Source: Budorcas taxicolor (taxonomy: Eukaryota; Chordata; Mammalia; Artiodactyla; Bovidae). From it: a stretch of DNA of 64,000 nt. Made by a program: the position numbers and the translations under genes. Position 1 is the stretch's first letter. The number at the start of each line of letters is the position of its first letter. Positions 10,263-21,839 of this stretch are shown here, piece after piece. The notes beneath the pieces were generated by a model. The model ran no database searches, had not been told where the DNA came from, and saw nothing but the letters and a program-made list of their open reading frames with translations. The DNA is taken from positions 50,703,272 through 50,767,271 of the forward strand of contig NC_068910.1 in NCBI RefSeq assembly GCF_023091745.1, read 5' to 3'.

Positions 10263-10507
10263 TGGAGAAGGCAATGACAACCCACTCCAGTACTCTTGCC
10301 TGGAAAATCCCATGGATGGAGGAGCCAGGTAAGCTGCAGTCCATGGGGTCGCTAGGAATCGGACACGACTGAGCGACTTCACTTTGACTTTTCACTTTCC
10401 TGCACTGGAGAAGAAAATGGCAACCCACTCCCAGGGATGGGGAAGCCTGGTGGGCTGCCGTCTGTGGGGTCGCACAGAGACGGACACGACTGAAGCGACT
10501 TAGCAGC
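10263..10507 (+). mobile_element. Bov-A2 SINE dimer with a deleted second monomer
   Basis: Two BovA monomers in tandem joined by the GACTTTTCACTTTCCTGCA linker near 10386. Flanked by a perfect 12-bp target duplication AGCTTTTGTTCT (10251-10262 and 10508-10519). The second monomer lacks about 25-30 bp ('gtattcttgcctggagaatcc') between 'cccactcc' and 'agggatgggg'. Confidence 0.93.
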
Positions 10508-10519
10508 AGCTTTTGTTCT

Positions 10520-11354
10520 AGCTTTGCTTTTGGTAATGAATAGGCATCAACTATTATTAATTGGTGCTATTAATTAATGAACATTTTTAGCCAAAATTCA
10601 GAGAGGATTTTTTTTTCTTGCCAGGTCCCCAGTACATAAACAGTTTTCATAATGCAGAGAATAACAAGTTCAGAAATCCGTGAGGTGGAAATCATTCAGG
10701 AAATATTTTCAACAAAATGTGTTTTGTTGTTGTTGTTTACTCGGGATAACACCAATGAACAGACCTTCTTCTTCAGGTTTTCTGGCCCTTTGTTGGTTAC
10801 GTCATAATCCCTGAAATTTATCCCAAGTAGGGGTAAAGACACTCCATTAGGAGTGGAAGAGTAGACCCAAACGAGAAGGGTCCGTCCATGTTCAAGCTCC
10901 ATTAATATGGCCTTCATGATCATCAGGGCACCAGTCTCTCTGTTTTTAAAAATAAAGAAAATCGACAGAGATGACATTCCCCACCGCTACCCAGAATAAT
11001 TTTCTCTCATTTGGGGTACTGAAAGTAGGCCTTCTCTATTCTTCATCAGAAATATTTCAAAGTAATAAACACAAGAAGATCTCATAATATTTTTATAAAT
11101 ATAAAGCCTGAGAAATGTGTTCTCTTTCTTTCCTAAAAACCTATCGTGTATCTCCTGGGCATGGAACTCACTGAGTCATCCTGTTCCACGGTCTTCTAAT
11201 GGCAGGATTAAAACATTACATGCTCACAGAGGAAAGAAGCAGCAAGGTAGCACAAGCTGTTGATGCATGTTAATAATAACATACATATTTTAATTTTCTT
11301 TAAGTTAAAAATATAATTAGCAAATGGTTGATAATAAATGTAAGTAGCACACCC
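10520..11354. other. Unique DNA enclosing one exon-like frame
   Basis: No repeat is recognised. A 'ttgttgttgttgtt' tract lies near 10722-10737. A 93-codon minus-strand frame covers 10696-10977 and is described separately. Confidence 0.4.
10765..10939 (-). other. Exon-like open frame, product not recognised
   Basis: On the minus strand a pyrimidine-poor but AG-ending acceptor (AAAAACAG) precedes an open stretch encoding a protein-like segment with residues ETGALMIMKAILMELEHGR near the start and GINFRDYDVTNKGPENLKKK near the end, followed by a GTCTGT donor. Codon usage looks plausible. Against it: weak splice sites, single isolated segment, and no family I can name. It may be a pseudogene fragment or chance. 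Confidence 0.22.
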
Positions 11355-11450
11355 TGGGGCAGGCAGTCCGGATTCATACCCAGAGCTGCCATACATGTGC
11401 TGTGTGATGTTGGCAACTCTCTTGACCTTCCTGTCCCTCATCTTTCCAGA
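11355..11450 (+). mobile_element. MIR SINE fragment
   Basis: Sense MIR core words: 'cggattcatacccagagctgcc' near 11369, 'tgtgctgtgtgatgttggcaac' near 11396, then a pyrimidine-rich 'tcccTCATCTTTCC'. The 3' part is missing. Confidence 0.65.
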
Positions 11451-11500
11451 GTTACCTAGAGTATAAGTTCACAAAAATCAAGGAATGATATAAATATTTT

Positions 11501-11714
11501 GGGCTTCCCAGGTGGTGCTAGTGGTAAAGAACCCACCTACCAATGTAGGACATAGACATGGGTTCCATCCCTGGGTTGGGAAGATCCCCTGGAGGAGGGC
11601 ATGGCAACCCACTCCAGTATTCTTGCCTGGAGAATCCCACGGATGGAGGAGCCTGGCAAGCTACAGTCCATGGGGTCACTAAGAGTTGGATCTGACTGAA
11701 GTCACTTAGCACAG
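11501..11714 (+). mobile_element. Bov-tA SINE
   Basis: Complete head (GGGCTTCCCAGGTGGTGCTA) and tail, ending 'gtcacttagcac'. Flanked by 9-bp direct repeats TAAATATTT at 11491-11499 and 11719-11727, taken as the target duplication. Confidence 0.93.
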
Positions 11715-11727
11715 CAATTAAATATTT

Positions 11728-13065
11728 CACCAATGAGAGTTTGGGTATTTGTCTAAATAAATAAATGTGGGCATCAAATAGATCAAGGGTTTAGATTCTA
11801 TTAGATGCAATTAAATAGTTTTATTTTTAAATGTATATATATATGATATACTAGAAATTACATATTTTACAACTATTTATATTTGTAATAAAAAGTTTTA
11901 TATGTCACCTCTAAATATGTGAAGAGGTACATAGTTTTTCAATGTATTTTTAGGGGTAAAAGCATAAATTTTAAAAGATCATGGATGTAAATTTCTCACT
12001 TCATAAAATGGTTATAAAATGAAAATTAGTTTTGGTGTATAGCTATGGTGATTATATGAAGTACAGTATCATCTTACCTTTATTAACAATTTATTACCTT
12101 TATTAACAATTAAGATAAAGATTCTTAGCATCTAGAAGTCAATTAAGATTTGATAAGATTTTTTTATAAGATTTGTTAAGTTTTTTTTCATAAAAATTTT
12201 ATGAAATCCCTAATAAACTAGTGGCTCTTTTCAGTCACATACCTCTGAAGTAGTAATCAGCATCTGAAATGTAAAATTCAGAAGCATCTCAAAAAAGTTT
12301 GACAAAAAGTTGTATATTCAACAGATTTAAAGTAGCATTTTGGCATTATATTCCACTGCACACAGCAGAGCAATCAAATTATGCATCATTTTTAAGATTC
12401 ACATCAGTGATTTGGCACTATTTTCTTGTCAGTTTGATTCTCAAACTTTCATAACAGCCTAAAATTGATGAATCATGGATAATGGAATAATTGTCTTTTC
12501 ACTGAAAAAAAAAAAACACCTTTAACATTTTAAATACCAAGCTTTTAGGGGGAAATGTTAATGATTCAGTGTTTGTCATCACCTTTACCCAGAAAGAAAT
12601 TTCTATTTCTTCACACCTAAAACATGCACACATTCCAAGCAGGAAAAATGACGAAGAAGGTCACACAGAGGTGACATTATAGTACCTTTCCAAGTGTGTC
12701 TCAAATGTAACAAAGATGGATTGCCTGGGTAAAGAAGAAAGAGGAAAATTTTATTTTTAACTATTAAGAATGGTTACATTGAGGGGGAAAAAAACCTAGA
12801 AGCATTCATTAGAAAAAAAGTTCACCTTTTCCTCCGTATACTTCTGACTCTTTTGCAATAAGTTATTCATGTATTGCGTGAATTAAAAAATATACCCTTA
12901 CCTCAGAATGAAAGAGGAACTTACTGTCCAGGTGTCCTTTATGGTGATTTCACTTCCTTTCTTCTTTTGAATCAGTGGCAATATTATTTAATTTACTGTG
13001 CTGTTCTGTGATTTTAAAGGATTTCACTTACCTTTTTTCAATATATTATCCATAATCCTCTAATT
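11728..13065. other. Unique AT-rich DNA
   Basis: No gene or known repeat recognised apart from a short tandem duplication at 12074-12112. It includes several poly(T) and poly(A) runs (12159-12190, 12505-12517). Confidence 0.5.
12074..12112. repeat. Two-unit tandem duplication, 20-bp period
   Basis: TTACCTTTATTAACAATTTA is followed directly by TTACCTTTATTAACAATT, identical over 18 bp. Probably a slippage-type duplication. Confidence 0.9.
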
Positions 13066-13241
13066 GTTGTTGTCGTTTAGTCACTAAGTTGTGTCTCTTT
13101 TGCGACCCTGTGGGCTGTAGCCCGCCAGACTCCTGTTCTTGGGATTTCCCAGGCAGGAATACCGGAGTGAGCTGCCTTTTCCTTAACCCATGTCGCCTGC
13201 ATTGGCAGACGACTTCTTTAGCACTGAGCTACCAGGGAAGC
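13066..13241 (-). mobile_element. Bov-tA SINE, antisense
   Basis: Begins with the reversed tail (TTGTTGTTGTCGTTTAGTCAC), ends with the reversed head (GAGCTACCAGGGAAGC). The head lost part of its B-box region ('cttaacccatgtcgcctgc'), so it is not promoter-competent. Confidence 0.9.
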
Positions 13242-13332
13242 AATATAGGCAGGTGTTAATTTCCCTACTTAACATATGGGAAAACAGGATATTAGGGAGG
13301 CAGATTGATTTTCCCATGGATATATAGCCAGT

Positions 13333-13530
13333 GGGCTTCCCTGGTGGCTCAGATGGGAAAGCATCTGCGGGTTCAATCTCTGGGTCGGGAAGATCCCTTG
13401 GAGAAGGAAATGGCTGCCCATTCCAGTATTCTTGTCTGGAAAACCCCATGGTCGGAGGAGCCTGGTAGATTATGGACCATGGGGTTGCAAAGAGTCTGAG
13501 AGGACTGAGCGACTTTCACTTTCACTTTTT
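13333..13530 (+). mobile_element. Bov-tA SINE with a deletion in the head
   Basis: Starts GGGCTTCCCTGGTGGCTCAG. The usual 'aatgcaggagacctg' between A and B boxes is lost ('gcatctgcgggttcaatc'). Flanks 'atatagccagt' and 'atatagctagt' match at 10 of 11 and mark the target duplication. Confidence 0.93.
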
Positions 13531-13796
13531 CATATAGCTAGTCTACAAACCTCATCTATCATTAGCACATTCAGAATTTTTTTCTCTAACAGAGTGGAGC
13601 ATCCATCTTCAAAACGGAAGAAAACTGAACTTGTAAAATAGAGAATGAAATGTGGGTTATCAGGGTCTGGGATTTTGGGGAGATGTGGTTTAAGGGTACA
13701 GATTTATAACTAGTAGATAAATTGTGGAGATCTAGTGCACAGCAAAAATACTGTATTATGAACTTCAAAATTGCTAAGAGACTAGATCTTAATTGA

Positions 13797-13977
13797 TGTG
13801 AAAGTTGCTCAGTCTTTGTGACCCCAGGGGCTATATAGTCCATGGAATTCTTCAGGCCAGAATACTGGAGTGGATAGCCTTTCCCTTTTCCAGGGGATCT
13901 TCCCAACCCATGGATCAAACCCAGGTCTCCCACACTGCAGATGGATTCTTTACCAGCTGAGCCACAAGGGAAGCCCC
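13797..13977 (-). mobile_element. Bov-tA SINE, antisense
   Basis: Reversed tail 'gtgaaagttgctcagtc' to reversed head 'gctgagccacaagggaagcccc'. Largely complete. It lies immediately left of an L1 3' end. Confidence 0.92.
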
Positions 13978-13984
13978 CTTAATT

Positions 13985-14150
13985 GGGCTCAGCATAAAAA
14001 AGAAATGAGAATTATGTGCTGTGATAGAGGTGTTAGCTAATGTTAGGGTGGTAATCATATTGCAATATATAAATGTACCAAACCAACATTTTGTACACTT
14101 TAAACTTACATAATGTTACATGTCATTTATATCTCAGTAAAAACATTTTT
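13985..14150 (+). mobile_element. Old L1 3' end, sense
   Basis: The typical mammalian L1 end: 'gtgatagaggtgttagctaatg' near 14021, 'tggtaatcatattgcaatatat' near 14049, 'ttgtacactttaaacttac' near 14091, 'atatctcagtaaaaa' near 14129. Confidence 0.8.
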
Positions 14151-16305
14151 TAAATGGAAAAAAAGGAAAAATAGAGCTATTGCTGAAGGTTCCAGTTTCT
14201 CCTCTAAGATTTTTCAATCTCAGTCTCTCATACTCTGGTTCAATATTCAAGTGTCAGTCATGTTAAGGCATCTGGATAAGAGTGAAAGGAAAGCAAGAGC
14301 TCATTTGTACTTAGATTTTAAGAACTAGAGAAATATTACAAGAATGACTTCAGCATTTGTTCGGTATTTCAGAAAGGTACTTAGAGTGTTGCTGTGAAGT
14401 CAGTATGTTAAAATATGCGATGTCTTTAGGAAATTAACTTGCCTGGTGTCACGTTTTGTTTTTGTTTTGTTTTTAAATAACAATATTCAGCAATAGTAAG
14501 GATTTTGTTAAGGTCAGTGCCTTCAACTTTCCTGTTACTTTTAGTGACTTCACTACCTGAAATATCTGATAAATTATTCATAGCTGTAAGGAAATGCCCA
14601 TACCTTCTGGTTGGTATTTTAAAATAATGACAGATTCTAGAATGCTTGCTCTAACAGAGAATGTCGGCTGTGGCTAGGGCAGCAGTAATGCTCCCAATTT
14701 CCAGCCCTTTTCTCAATAACCAGGAAGCAAGCATGTCGTTTTGCCAGGGAGACGTTTCTAACCACCAATACAAGTGGCACTAAGAAAGCACAAGGGAGCC
14801 ATTAGTTCAGAAGTGGGGTAATTATCTTCACTGCAGTTTTTGTGCTCCCTCTTCTAGCACTCATTTTTGGATCTGGTCTTCGTAAGTCACCTGATACGGC
14901 AATTTTTAAATCTGAAAGATGAATATACCTGTCAGAGAATGTTGCTATGAGAAAGTGATCAGAATTGGAAGATGGTTCTGAAAATTACATGACACCCATC
15001 TTGCTAATTACTGGCAATCGCCTATAATTACAGTATGGAGAGAAGCTCAACGTCCCACCAGTGTGGCTTCTGTTCTGAGCATAAGCAGAGTCTTACGCTC
15101 TTATGTGCTCTGGTATGGGACAAGAAAGTCAGAATAAAGAAGGTAGAGTTGGGATACTTTCTAGTACATTATTAATATAGTGAAGGCATGATCATTATTC
15201 ACGAATTTGAAAATGCTTGGATATTATCCTGTATATGCATGAACACTGATGCAAACATATTCAGAAAAAGTATCTTTAGCTACTACCCAAATAGAGAACA
15301 GACACTAATTACATATATTGGTGACCGTTTATTTCTGGCCTACTGTTAATCATAGGGGGCTCAATGTCATCAAGAAATAAGGTTAGTTGGAATAGATATT
15401 TGACTTCTAGGGAGATTATAAGGAGAGAAAAGAACTATATAGGGAGAAAGAATATGCATTTTCAGATCATTTTAATAGTTTTGTAATGTTCAGAAATATT
15501 TTACAAAGACCCATTAATTCTAACACTTAACATTTCTTTTAGGGGACCCTGATTGAATCTTGACTTATTTGCCCAGATGTTTGCAACAAAAGGATCATTA
15601 TGTTCTTTCATTCCGTGTCACCGTTTCTACATAATGGCTGTTTTATTTTGAATGAATTGATGAGGCAGCTTTCACAGAAATATCACTAATATACTTAAAA
15701 GCACCTTTCACAGCCTCAGAACAATGCCTCCACTTCAGTTCCCAATTGTCATCCCCACCCCTCTGCACCCCACCTGCTTCAACTTTCACTGTTACAATTC
15801 CTAATGGTAGTTTTCCTGAACATTGCCTGTGAACTTAAGTGAGGGAAAATTTATGTCAGGATGTTCTGCTGACATAATGTACGCCCAAGAGAGATGCAAT
15901 CTACAAGGTAGAAGAGAAGTGCAAGAAGTTAAGTGAGGAGCAGGGCTGCTGACATTCTAAGAGTTTCATAAGTCAAGATGCAACTTCTTGAACTCACCTT
16001 AAGAAGTTTACATGTCAATCTTCTTCCTTCTAGATTTTATATCAGTTCAGCCAGCTTCCAACACAGACACTCAAAAAAGATTCCTGTGTACTCTAACCTA
16101 TTTTGTGAACAGTCCATAATCCAGGTTGTCATCAATGTGTGTGAGTAAAATTTCAGAATTACAGGTGATGAAATGGTCATGATAATAGATTCTTTGTAGA
16201 AGCTTGAAAGTAGGGATGCTTCAGCAGTGAGGGAGCAGGAGAGAGAATTACCCTTGCACACTAATTTAATGAGGCCAGAGTTAATATCTTTAATGTCTCC
16301 CAACC
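14151..16305. other. Unique DNA, no feature recognised
   Basis: A long repeat-poor stretch with mixed composition. Scanning both strands showed no exon-like frame with paired splice sites and no named repeat. Two modest open frames (14113-14328 plus, 16037-16303 minus) have nothing to support them. Confidence 0.5.
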
Positions 16306-16307
16306 AA

Positions 16308-16520
16308 ACTACTTCCCAGGTGGCTCAGTGGGTAAAGAACCTGCCTGCCAATGCAGGAGACCTGGGTTTGATCCCTGGGTCGGGAAGGTCCCCTGGAGGA
16401 AGGCATGGCAACCCGCTCTAGTCTTCTTGCCTGGAGAATACTATGGACAGATGAGCCTGGCAGGCTACAGTCCATAGGGTCGCAAAGAGTCAGACACAAC
16501 TGAAGTGACTGAGCATGCAT
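16308..16520 (+). mobile_element. Bov-tA SINE
   Basis: Full copy with A box (TGGCTCAGTGGGTAAAGAA) and B box (GGTTTGATCCC), tail ending CACAACTGAAGTGACTGAGC. First bases are 'tacttcccagg' instead of GGGCTTCCC. Confidence 0.93.
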
Positions 16521-16849
16521 GTACGCAACCAAAATACAAAAACAAATGATGCTAGATATATACTTAAAACATCTAAAAGTTATATGAGAAAACCTTTAAA
16601 ATAATTATTCATTGTAAAAATTGGACTTCAACAAATAGAAAAGTAATATGTTCATAGAGAGTCCAAGGAATATTGGCGAGTTGTTAGTTCTTCCTAAATA
16701 AATTTATAAACTCATAAGATTCCAGTAAAATACGTACATTTTTTTTTGGTAACTTTGAAAACCACAGTATTCTTTAAGATGAATAGTTAGAAAAATCTTT
16801 AAAGAGAAGAGCAGTTTGGGGAACAACGTTACCAAATTATAATCCTCTG

Positions 16850-17700
16850 TAATAAAACAGGATAGTATTGGCTCAGGAATGGACCTACAGACTAATTGAA
16901 GAAAAAGTAAACCTCTGAAATATGTTCATGGACATGTGGAATCTTAACATGGACAAATAAGTTATCTCAAATCAGCAAAGAATGGATGGATTTTTTAACT
17001 ACATGGTGTTGGAAAATTGGAATGCCATTTTAAAAAGGATAACATTTTTGTACAACGCACCATACACGAAACAAACACCAAATGGTTGTGAGATCCTAAT
17101 GTTTTTTGTGTGCTGTGCTAAGTCGCTTCAGTCGTGTCCAACTCTGTGTGACCCTATGGACTGTAGCCCACCAGGCTCCTCTGTCCTTGGGATTCTCCAG
17201 GCTAGAATACTGGAGTGGACTGCCATTCTGTTATCCAGGGAATCTTCCTGACCCAGGGATTGAACCAGTGTCTCTTGAATTGTCTAACCTGAATTGGCAG
17301 GCAGGTTCTTGACCTCTAGTGCTGGCTGGAAAAGGAGTGGATGGATTTGATTCTAAAATGAAGAAGGGGAAAATTGCTCTATGATTCAAAATTCAAAAGC
17401 AATTAAAGAAAATATTGGTGATTTCATTTATAGCACAAAACGTTTATAACTAAAAGAGTATTGACAACCTTCACCCAAATCAAAATATTGGGAAAATCAA
17501 TATGGCAATATATAACAGAAAATGTTTCACACATAGAGAACTCCTAAAAATTAAGAAGAGGAAGACTAACAGTAAAATGGACAAAATATATGAATGAACA
17601 GTTAAAAAAATAATTTAAGATGACTCTATGAAAAGATATTTGCTCTTGCTGATGAGAAAAGTAGAAACTTTAATGCTCTTAATGTATTTTGGAGAACATG
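16850..17700 (+). mobile_element. Old L1 ORF2 segment, sense, split by a SINE
   Basis: Left part shows 'attggctcaggaatggacc', 'gacaaataagttatctcaaa', 'atggtgttggaaaattgg' and 'ccatacacgaaacaaacacc', matching ORF2 near its C-terminus. After the Bov-tA at 17106-17320 it continues with 'agagaactcctaaaaattaag' and 'atggacaaaatatatgaatg'. Many indels; no open frame. Confidence 0.75.
17106..17320 (-). mobile_element. Bov-tA SINE, antisense, inside old L1
   Basis: Opens with the tail 'gtgctaagtcgcttcagtcgt'. The head at the right is longer than usual because of an extra 'tgaattgtctaacctg' segment near 17276. Confidence 0.92.
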
Positions 17701-17743
17701 ACTTTCAGTTAAAAAAAAAAAAAGACTTGTAAAATATATAATC

Positions 17744-18455
17744 AGTTCAGTTCAGTTTAGTCACTCAGTCATGTCTGACTCTTTGTGACCCCATGAACCA
17801 CCGCACGCCAGGCCTCCCTGTCCATCACCAGCTCCCAGAGTCCACCCAAACCCATGTCCATCAAGTCGGTGATGCTGTCCAACCATCTCATCCTCTGTCG
17901 TCCCCTTCTCCTCCTGCCCTCAATCTTTCCCAGCATCAGGGTCTTTTCAAATGAGTCAGCTCTTCGCATCAGGTGGCCAAAGTATTGGAGTTTCAGCTTC
18001 AACATCAGTCCTTCTAGTGAACACCCAGGACTGATCTCCTTTAGAATGGACTGGTTGGATCTCCTTGTAGTCCAAGGGACTCTCAAGAGTCTTCTCCAAC
18101 ACCACAGTTCAAAAGCATCAATTCTTCTGTGCTCAGCTTTCTTTATAGTCCAGTTCTCACATCTATACATGACCACTGGAAAAACCGTAGCCTTGATGAG
18201 ACGGACCTTTGTTGGCAAAGTAATGTCTCTGCTTTTTAATATGCTGTCTAGATTGGTCATAACTTTCCTTCCAAGGAGTAAGCGTCTTTTAATTTCATGG
18301 CTGCAGTCACCATCTGCAGTGATTTTGGAGCATATGAAAATAAAGTCTGACATTGTTTCCACTGTTTCCCCATCTATTTGCCATGAAGTGATGGGACTGG
18401 ATGCCATGATCTTCGTTCTCTGAATGTTGAGCTTTAAGCCAACTTTTTCACTAGT
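17744..18455 (-). mobile_element. BovB (RTE) LINE 3' end with open RT C-terminal frame
   Basis: The left end is the reversed BovB terminus (CAGTTCAGTTCAGTTTAGTCAC). On the minus strand, 18407-17769 is open for 212 codons and encodes the region C-terminal to the RT catalytic core: GETVETMSDF, ITADGDCSHEIKRRLLLGRK, ELWCWRRLLRVPW, QYFGHLMRRADS and GRRRRGRQRMRWLDSI are visible. The YADD motif is upstream and absent, so the copy is 5'-truncated. The intact frame suggests moderate age. A 189-codon plus-strand frame over the same span is its shadow. Confidence 0.95.
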
Positions 18456-18689
18456 TAGGTCAAAACTTGTTCATTTGAAATTTAAACTGAAAATATCATT
18501 GCAAATTCTTGACTTTTTTCTTTTCAAAAACACATATTTCTTTGAAACACTTATCAGTATAACTTCAAAATACATGATGTGAAAACAGATAGATATTAAA
18601 GGAGAATGGAAGGATCCAGTTTTAGTTGGAGACTTCGATACTTATGTTTTCTCATCAACACACATACACATACAGAATATTTAATATGA

Positions 18690-18860
18690 TAAGCTATTTT
18701 GTTTTTGTACCACACCTTCATTTACTAACCCCCTTAAGGAATATTTTTGTGGTTTCCACTAGGTGCTACAAGTGATACTGCAATTGAAATCATTCTAGCT
18801 TTTCATATATATGTAGGTATGTATTAAATATTTTGCTCAACAAATATATTTTAGGTTCCT
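18690..18860 (-). mobile_element. Old L1 fragment, antisense (tentative)
   Basis: Words such as 'cacaccttcatttactaac', 'gtggtttccactaggtgctac' and 'tgatactgcaattgaaatc' resemble the reversed L1 ORF2/3' UTR segment coding for the region with 'ggttgtttccag...gctattac'. Heavily diverged. Confidence 0.4.
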
Positions 18861-19024
18861 TGGTACTTTGAAAACCACTCAAAAACATAGAGAATCCAGG
18901 GTTGAAACTACTGCTAGAAATATTTTCTGAACAGTCCAAAATATTTTAACTAAATTATATTTTCTTAGTTATTCCATTTCCTCATATTTACTTAACCATT
19001 AAGTTCACTTCAATAAGCGAATCA

Positions 19025-19145
19025 CATGATGGGTCCCTCCGTGTGCCAAGCATTGTACTAGTTGCTGTAAGTGACACTGCTTAGAAAAAGATACAAACCC
19101 TAGAGTCAACCGTCCTGGAATCTTAAGAGTGAACAAATTAATGAA
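19025..19145 (+). mobile_element. L2-type old LINE fragment (tentative)
   Basis: 'gtgtgccaagcattgtactagttgctg' near 19042, then 'gtgacactgcttagaaaaag' and 'gagtgaacaaattaatg', matching the familiar mammal-wide 'tgtgccaggcactgttctagg...' consensus. Heavily diverged and short. Confidence 0.4.
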
Positions 19146-19352
19146 TATAGTATGTCTGAAATCTCTCTGTAGAATTTGCAATTCCCTTAATGTCTTGAGA
19201 AGTCCCTTTGAAGGTGATAAAAGGGTATGCTAAATTTGAGTGATGATGGGACATCCAAATGGTGATTCCTACATTCAGCTGATTAGAGAGAATGGCTAAA
19301 GATCTGTGAATTGTCATTAAACCTCCTGTTTGAAGTATTGAGAGTATTTGCA

Positions 19353-19493
19353 GCCAGAGAGAGAGAAAGTATTAGAGAAAATCAGAAGATTGATGGAACC
19401 CAGAAAGGGAAAACTACCAGTGGTAGGAAGAGAATCAAGGGAATTCTTTTGGAAAGTCATGGAAAATAATGACTATGTATGTTACCTATGCCA
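19353..19493 (+). other. Exon-like frame between splice-like sites (weak)
   Basis: 'gtatttgcag' precedes and 'TGCCAG|GTAACT' follows an open segment with residues EKVLEKIRRLMEPRKGKL then ESREFFWKVMENNDYVCYL. The segment is purine-rich, which favours open frames by chance, and I recognise no family. Included only as a pointer. Confidence 0.15.
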
Positions 19494-19600
19494 GGTAACT
19501 CCTCCAGTAGATTTTCAGACCTGCTCCAGGCAGGTGCTGGGATTGTTGCTGGCTAGTTGTGTGCTCTCTGCTTCCATTAGTTAGAATACAGTGTCTAACA

Positions 19601-19868
19601 GAGAAGGCACTAGCACCCCACTCCAGTACTCTTGCCTGGAGAATCCCATGGATGGAGGAGCCTGGTAGGCTGCAGTCCATGGGGTCACTAGGAGTCGGAC
19701 TTGACTGAGTAACTTCCCTTTCACTTTTCACTTTCATGCATTGGAGAAGGAAATGACAGTTCACTCCAGTGTTCTTGCCTAGAGAATCCCATGGTCAGAG
19801 GAGCCTGGTGGGCTACAGTCCATGAGGTTGCAAAGAGTCAGACACAACTGAAGTGACTTTGCACAGCA
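19601..19868 (+). mobile_element. Bov-A2 SINE dimer
   Basis: Both monomers are near full length, joined by CACTTTTCACTTTCATGCA at about 19723. The second monomer ends 'gaagtgactttgcacagcac'. Confidence 0.93.
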
Positions 19869-21594
19869 CTGCAAATTGCCAGATACAACTTGTACACTCG
19901 GATAGCTCTGTCCATCCATATCCATGATTTCAGTGTCCACCACAGTTCACCTGAGGCATTTCCTAGTTTAGGCTCTGCTTGAACAATCCTACCTTTGGCA
20001 CAGCACCTAGTGCAATTGTGACCACAGATTGAGAAAACAGATGTTGGACTTGAGAAAACAGAGCAGGAAATATGTCTTCAGTTAACTTTCTCGACCTCTC
20101 TGTCATTTTTAATATCTTGATTTTTATGAGGCGATCTTTACTTCCAACTTAATTCAATCATTGAATCAGAGAGAAGATCACTTACATCAATTTCATATAG
20201 TTTACACCCTATGTTAAATTTAGACATTGACCTTAAGGGCAATATTTAAAGAAAAATTTTACTCTCAAATGTCCTTTGTTTCCTCCCCTTCCATCCCTGA
20301 GCACATAAGAGGTGGCCCATTCTGTGGATTTGCAAACCAATGATGAGATTTTAAAAATGTTTGTAATGGCTTGCTGGTAATGTCAAGTACAGTTTCCAAC
20401 TCTAAATCACAGTTGCTCTAAAAGTTTCACGTAGGTGATAATTTTCTTTGCCGAGCGTTAGAAACTGCTTTATAATAGCAACTCCCACAAAGCCTCTTCA
20501 GTTATATGGGTCTGTTAGCATTTTATTTTAAACACCATTTTGACAGGTGTATTATGTAGTTATTATATTTTCCATGCATGGAACATTCTTGATATTCACT
20601 TCACTTGCATTTTCTATTTGGAAAAGAAAAAGTTCAGAAAAAAAATTGTCTTTTTGGCTGAATGAGAATGAAAGAGGAGTCCATTTTGTGATGACTTTGT
20701 ATCATTGACCTGAAGTAAAATAAACCCCAAATTCATTCAGACAACTTTTCATTCATGTAGGTACTCACAAACTCAGTCACTTATTCATGTGTATTATTTT
20801 AGCATGCATGGGGCCTTGTGCTAACCATATGAAGTCTAAAGATAAAAAGCTAATTTGTGACTGCACAAAGTTCATCTTTTTATGTGGGAAGCTGTATTGA
20901 AGACAAATAATTATCCCAAAGCAGCTATCAAACACACTGGAACTAAAAGTGGCATAAAGACAAGGGTGGTTTCCTGTGTGAGCCGGGAAAAGCCTCACAC
21001 AAAAGGTGTTTTTTTCTCACAAGGGTCATAATTCACCAGGCCAATATGGTGAAAAGCTTTCGAGGCTGAGGAAATGGCCCTTGTGGAGGCAGGGAGGCCA
21101 GGAAGCACGTTGGGGAGCTGGGTGGCTGAGATAGCTCAGGTCAGCTGAAGAGAAGCTCAGAGCTGAGCCAGGGGCCAGGACCTGGAGCTGAGTAGTGAGT
21201 GGCATCCAGGGCTTCAGTGGGTCCCCATGGGAAGGAGTTCAGACCTCCGGGCTGCAAAAGTGGGGAGAAACCAGTGATTTCCATAGTGATATCTTTTCAT
21301 GGTGCTTCAGGCTCTGCTTATCTGATTTCTAAAGGTCTTTCTTTCCACTTCCCCTTTCCTTCCCTCCTTCCAGCCACAAGTGCTGTGTTTTAAAGAAGCC
21401 AAGCAAATTTACCACCTGTTGCATCCCTTCCTTCTCCTGCTTCCCCAGGCCATTGTGCTTTCCCCTCTGTTTAGCTGGTTTGTCTTCCAGTCATCCACGG
21501 TCTTGCCTCATTTTATTCAGATTCAGCTGAAAGACACTTCCTTGGAAGGTTTTACCTATCTCTTGCAGAACAGAAGCATCTTATCATGTCTGTG
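19869..21594. other. Unique DNA, no feature recognised
   Basis: Mixed composition. A GC-richer, purine-rich patch at about 21060-21200 (ggccagg, gctgag words) does not reach CpG-island character. Open frames at 20777-20998 and 21199-21393 have no support. Confidence 0.45.
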
Positions 21595-21817
21595 CGTGCA
21601 TGCTAAGTCGCTTAAGTTGTGTCTGACTCTTTGCGACCCCATGGACTATAGCCTTCTAGGCTCCCCTGTCCATTGGATTCTCCAGGCCAGAATACTGGAG
21701 TGGGTTGCCATGCCCTCCTCCAGAGAACCTTCCTGACTCAGGGATCCAACCTGCATGTCCTGAGACTCCTGCATTACAGGTGGATTTTTTTTTTTTTTAA
21801 GCCACCAGGGAAGCTCC
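21595..21817 (-). mobile_element. Bov-tA SINE, antisense, with an internal T-run
   Basis: Tail 'catgctaagtcgcttaagttg' at the left, head 'aagccaccagggaagctcc' at the right. In the head, the 'ctttaccatctgag' region is replaced by about 15 T residues (21786-21799), disrupting the A box. Confidence 0.9.
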
Positions 21818-21839
21818 TCATTATGTCTGTATGATGCCT

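Noticed and set aside
17854..18423. 189-codon plus-strand frame
   Set aside because: It is the antisense shadow of the BovB RT C-terminal frame; the same shadow recurs at 61859-62428, showing it is a repeat property.
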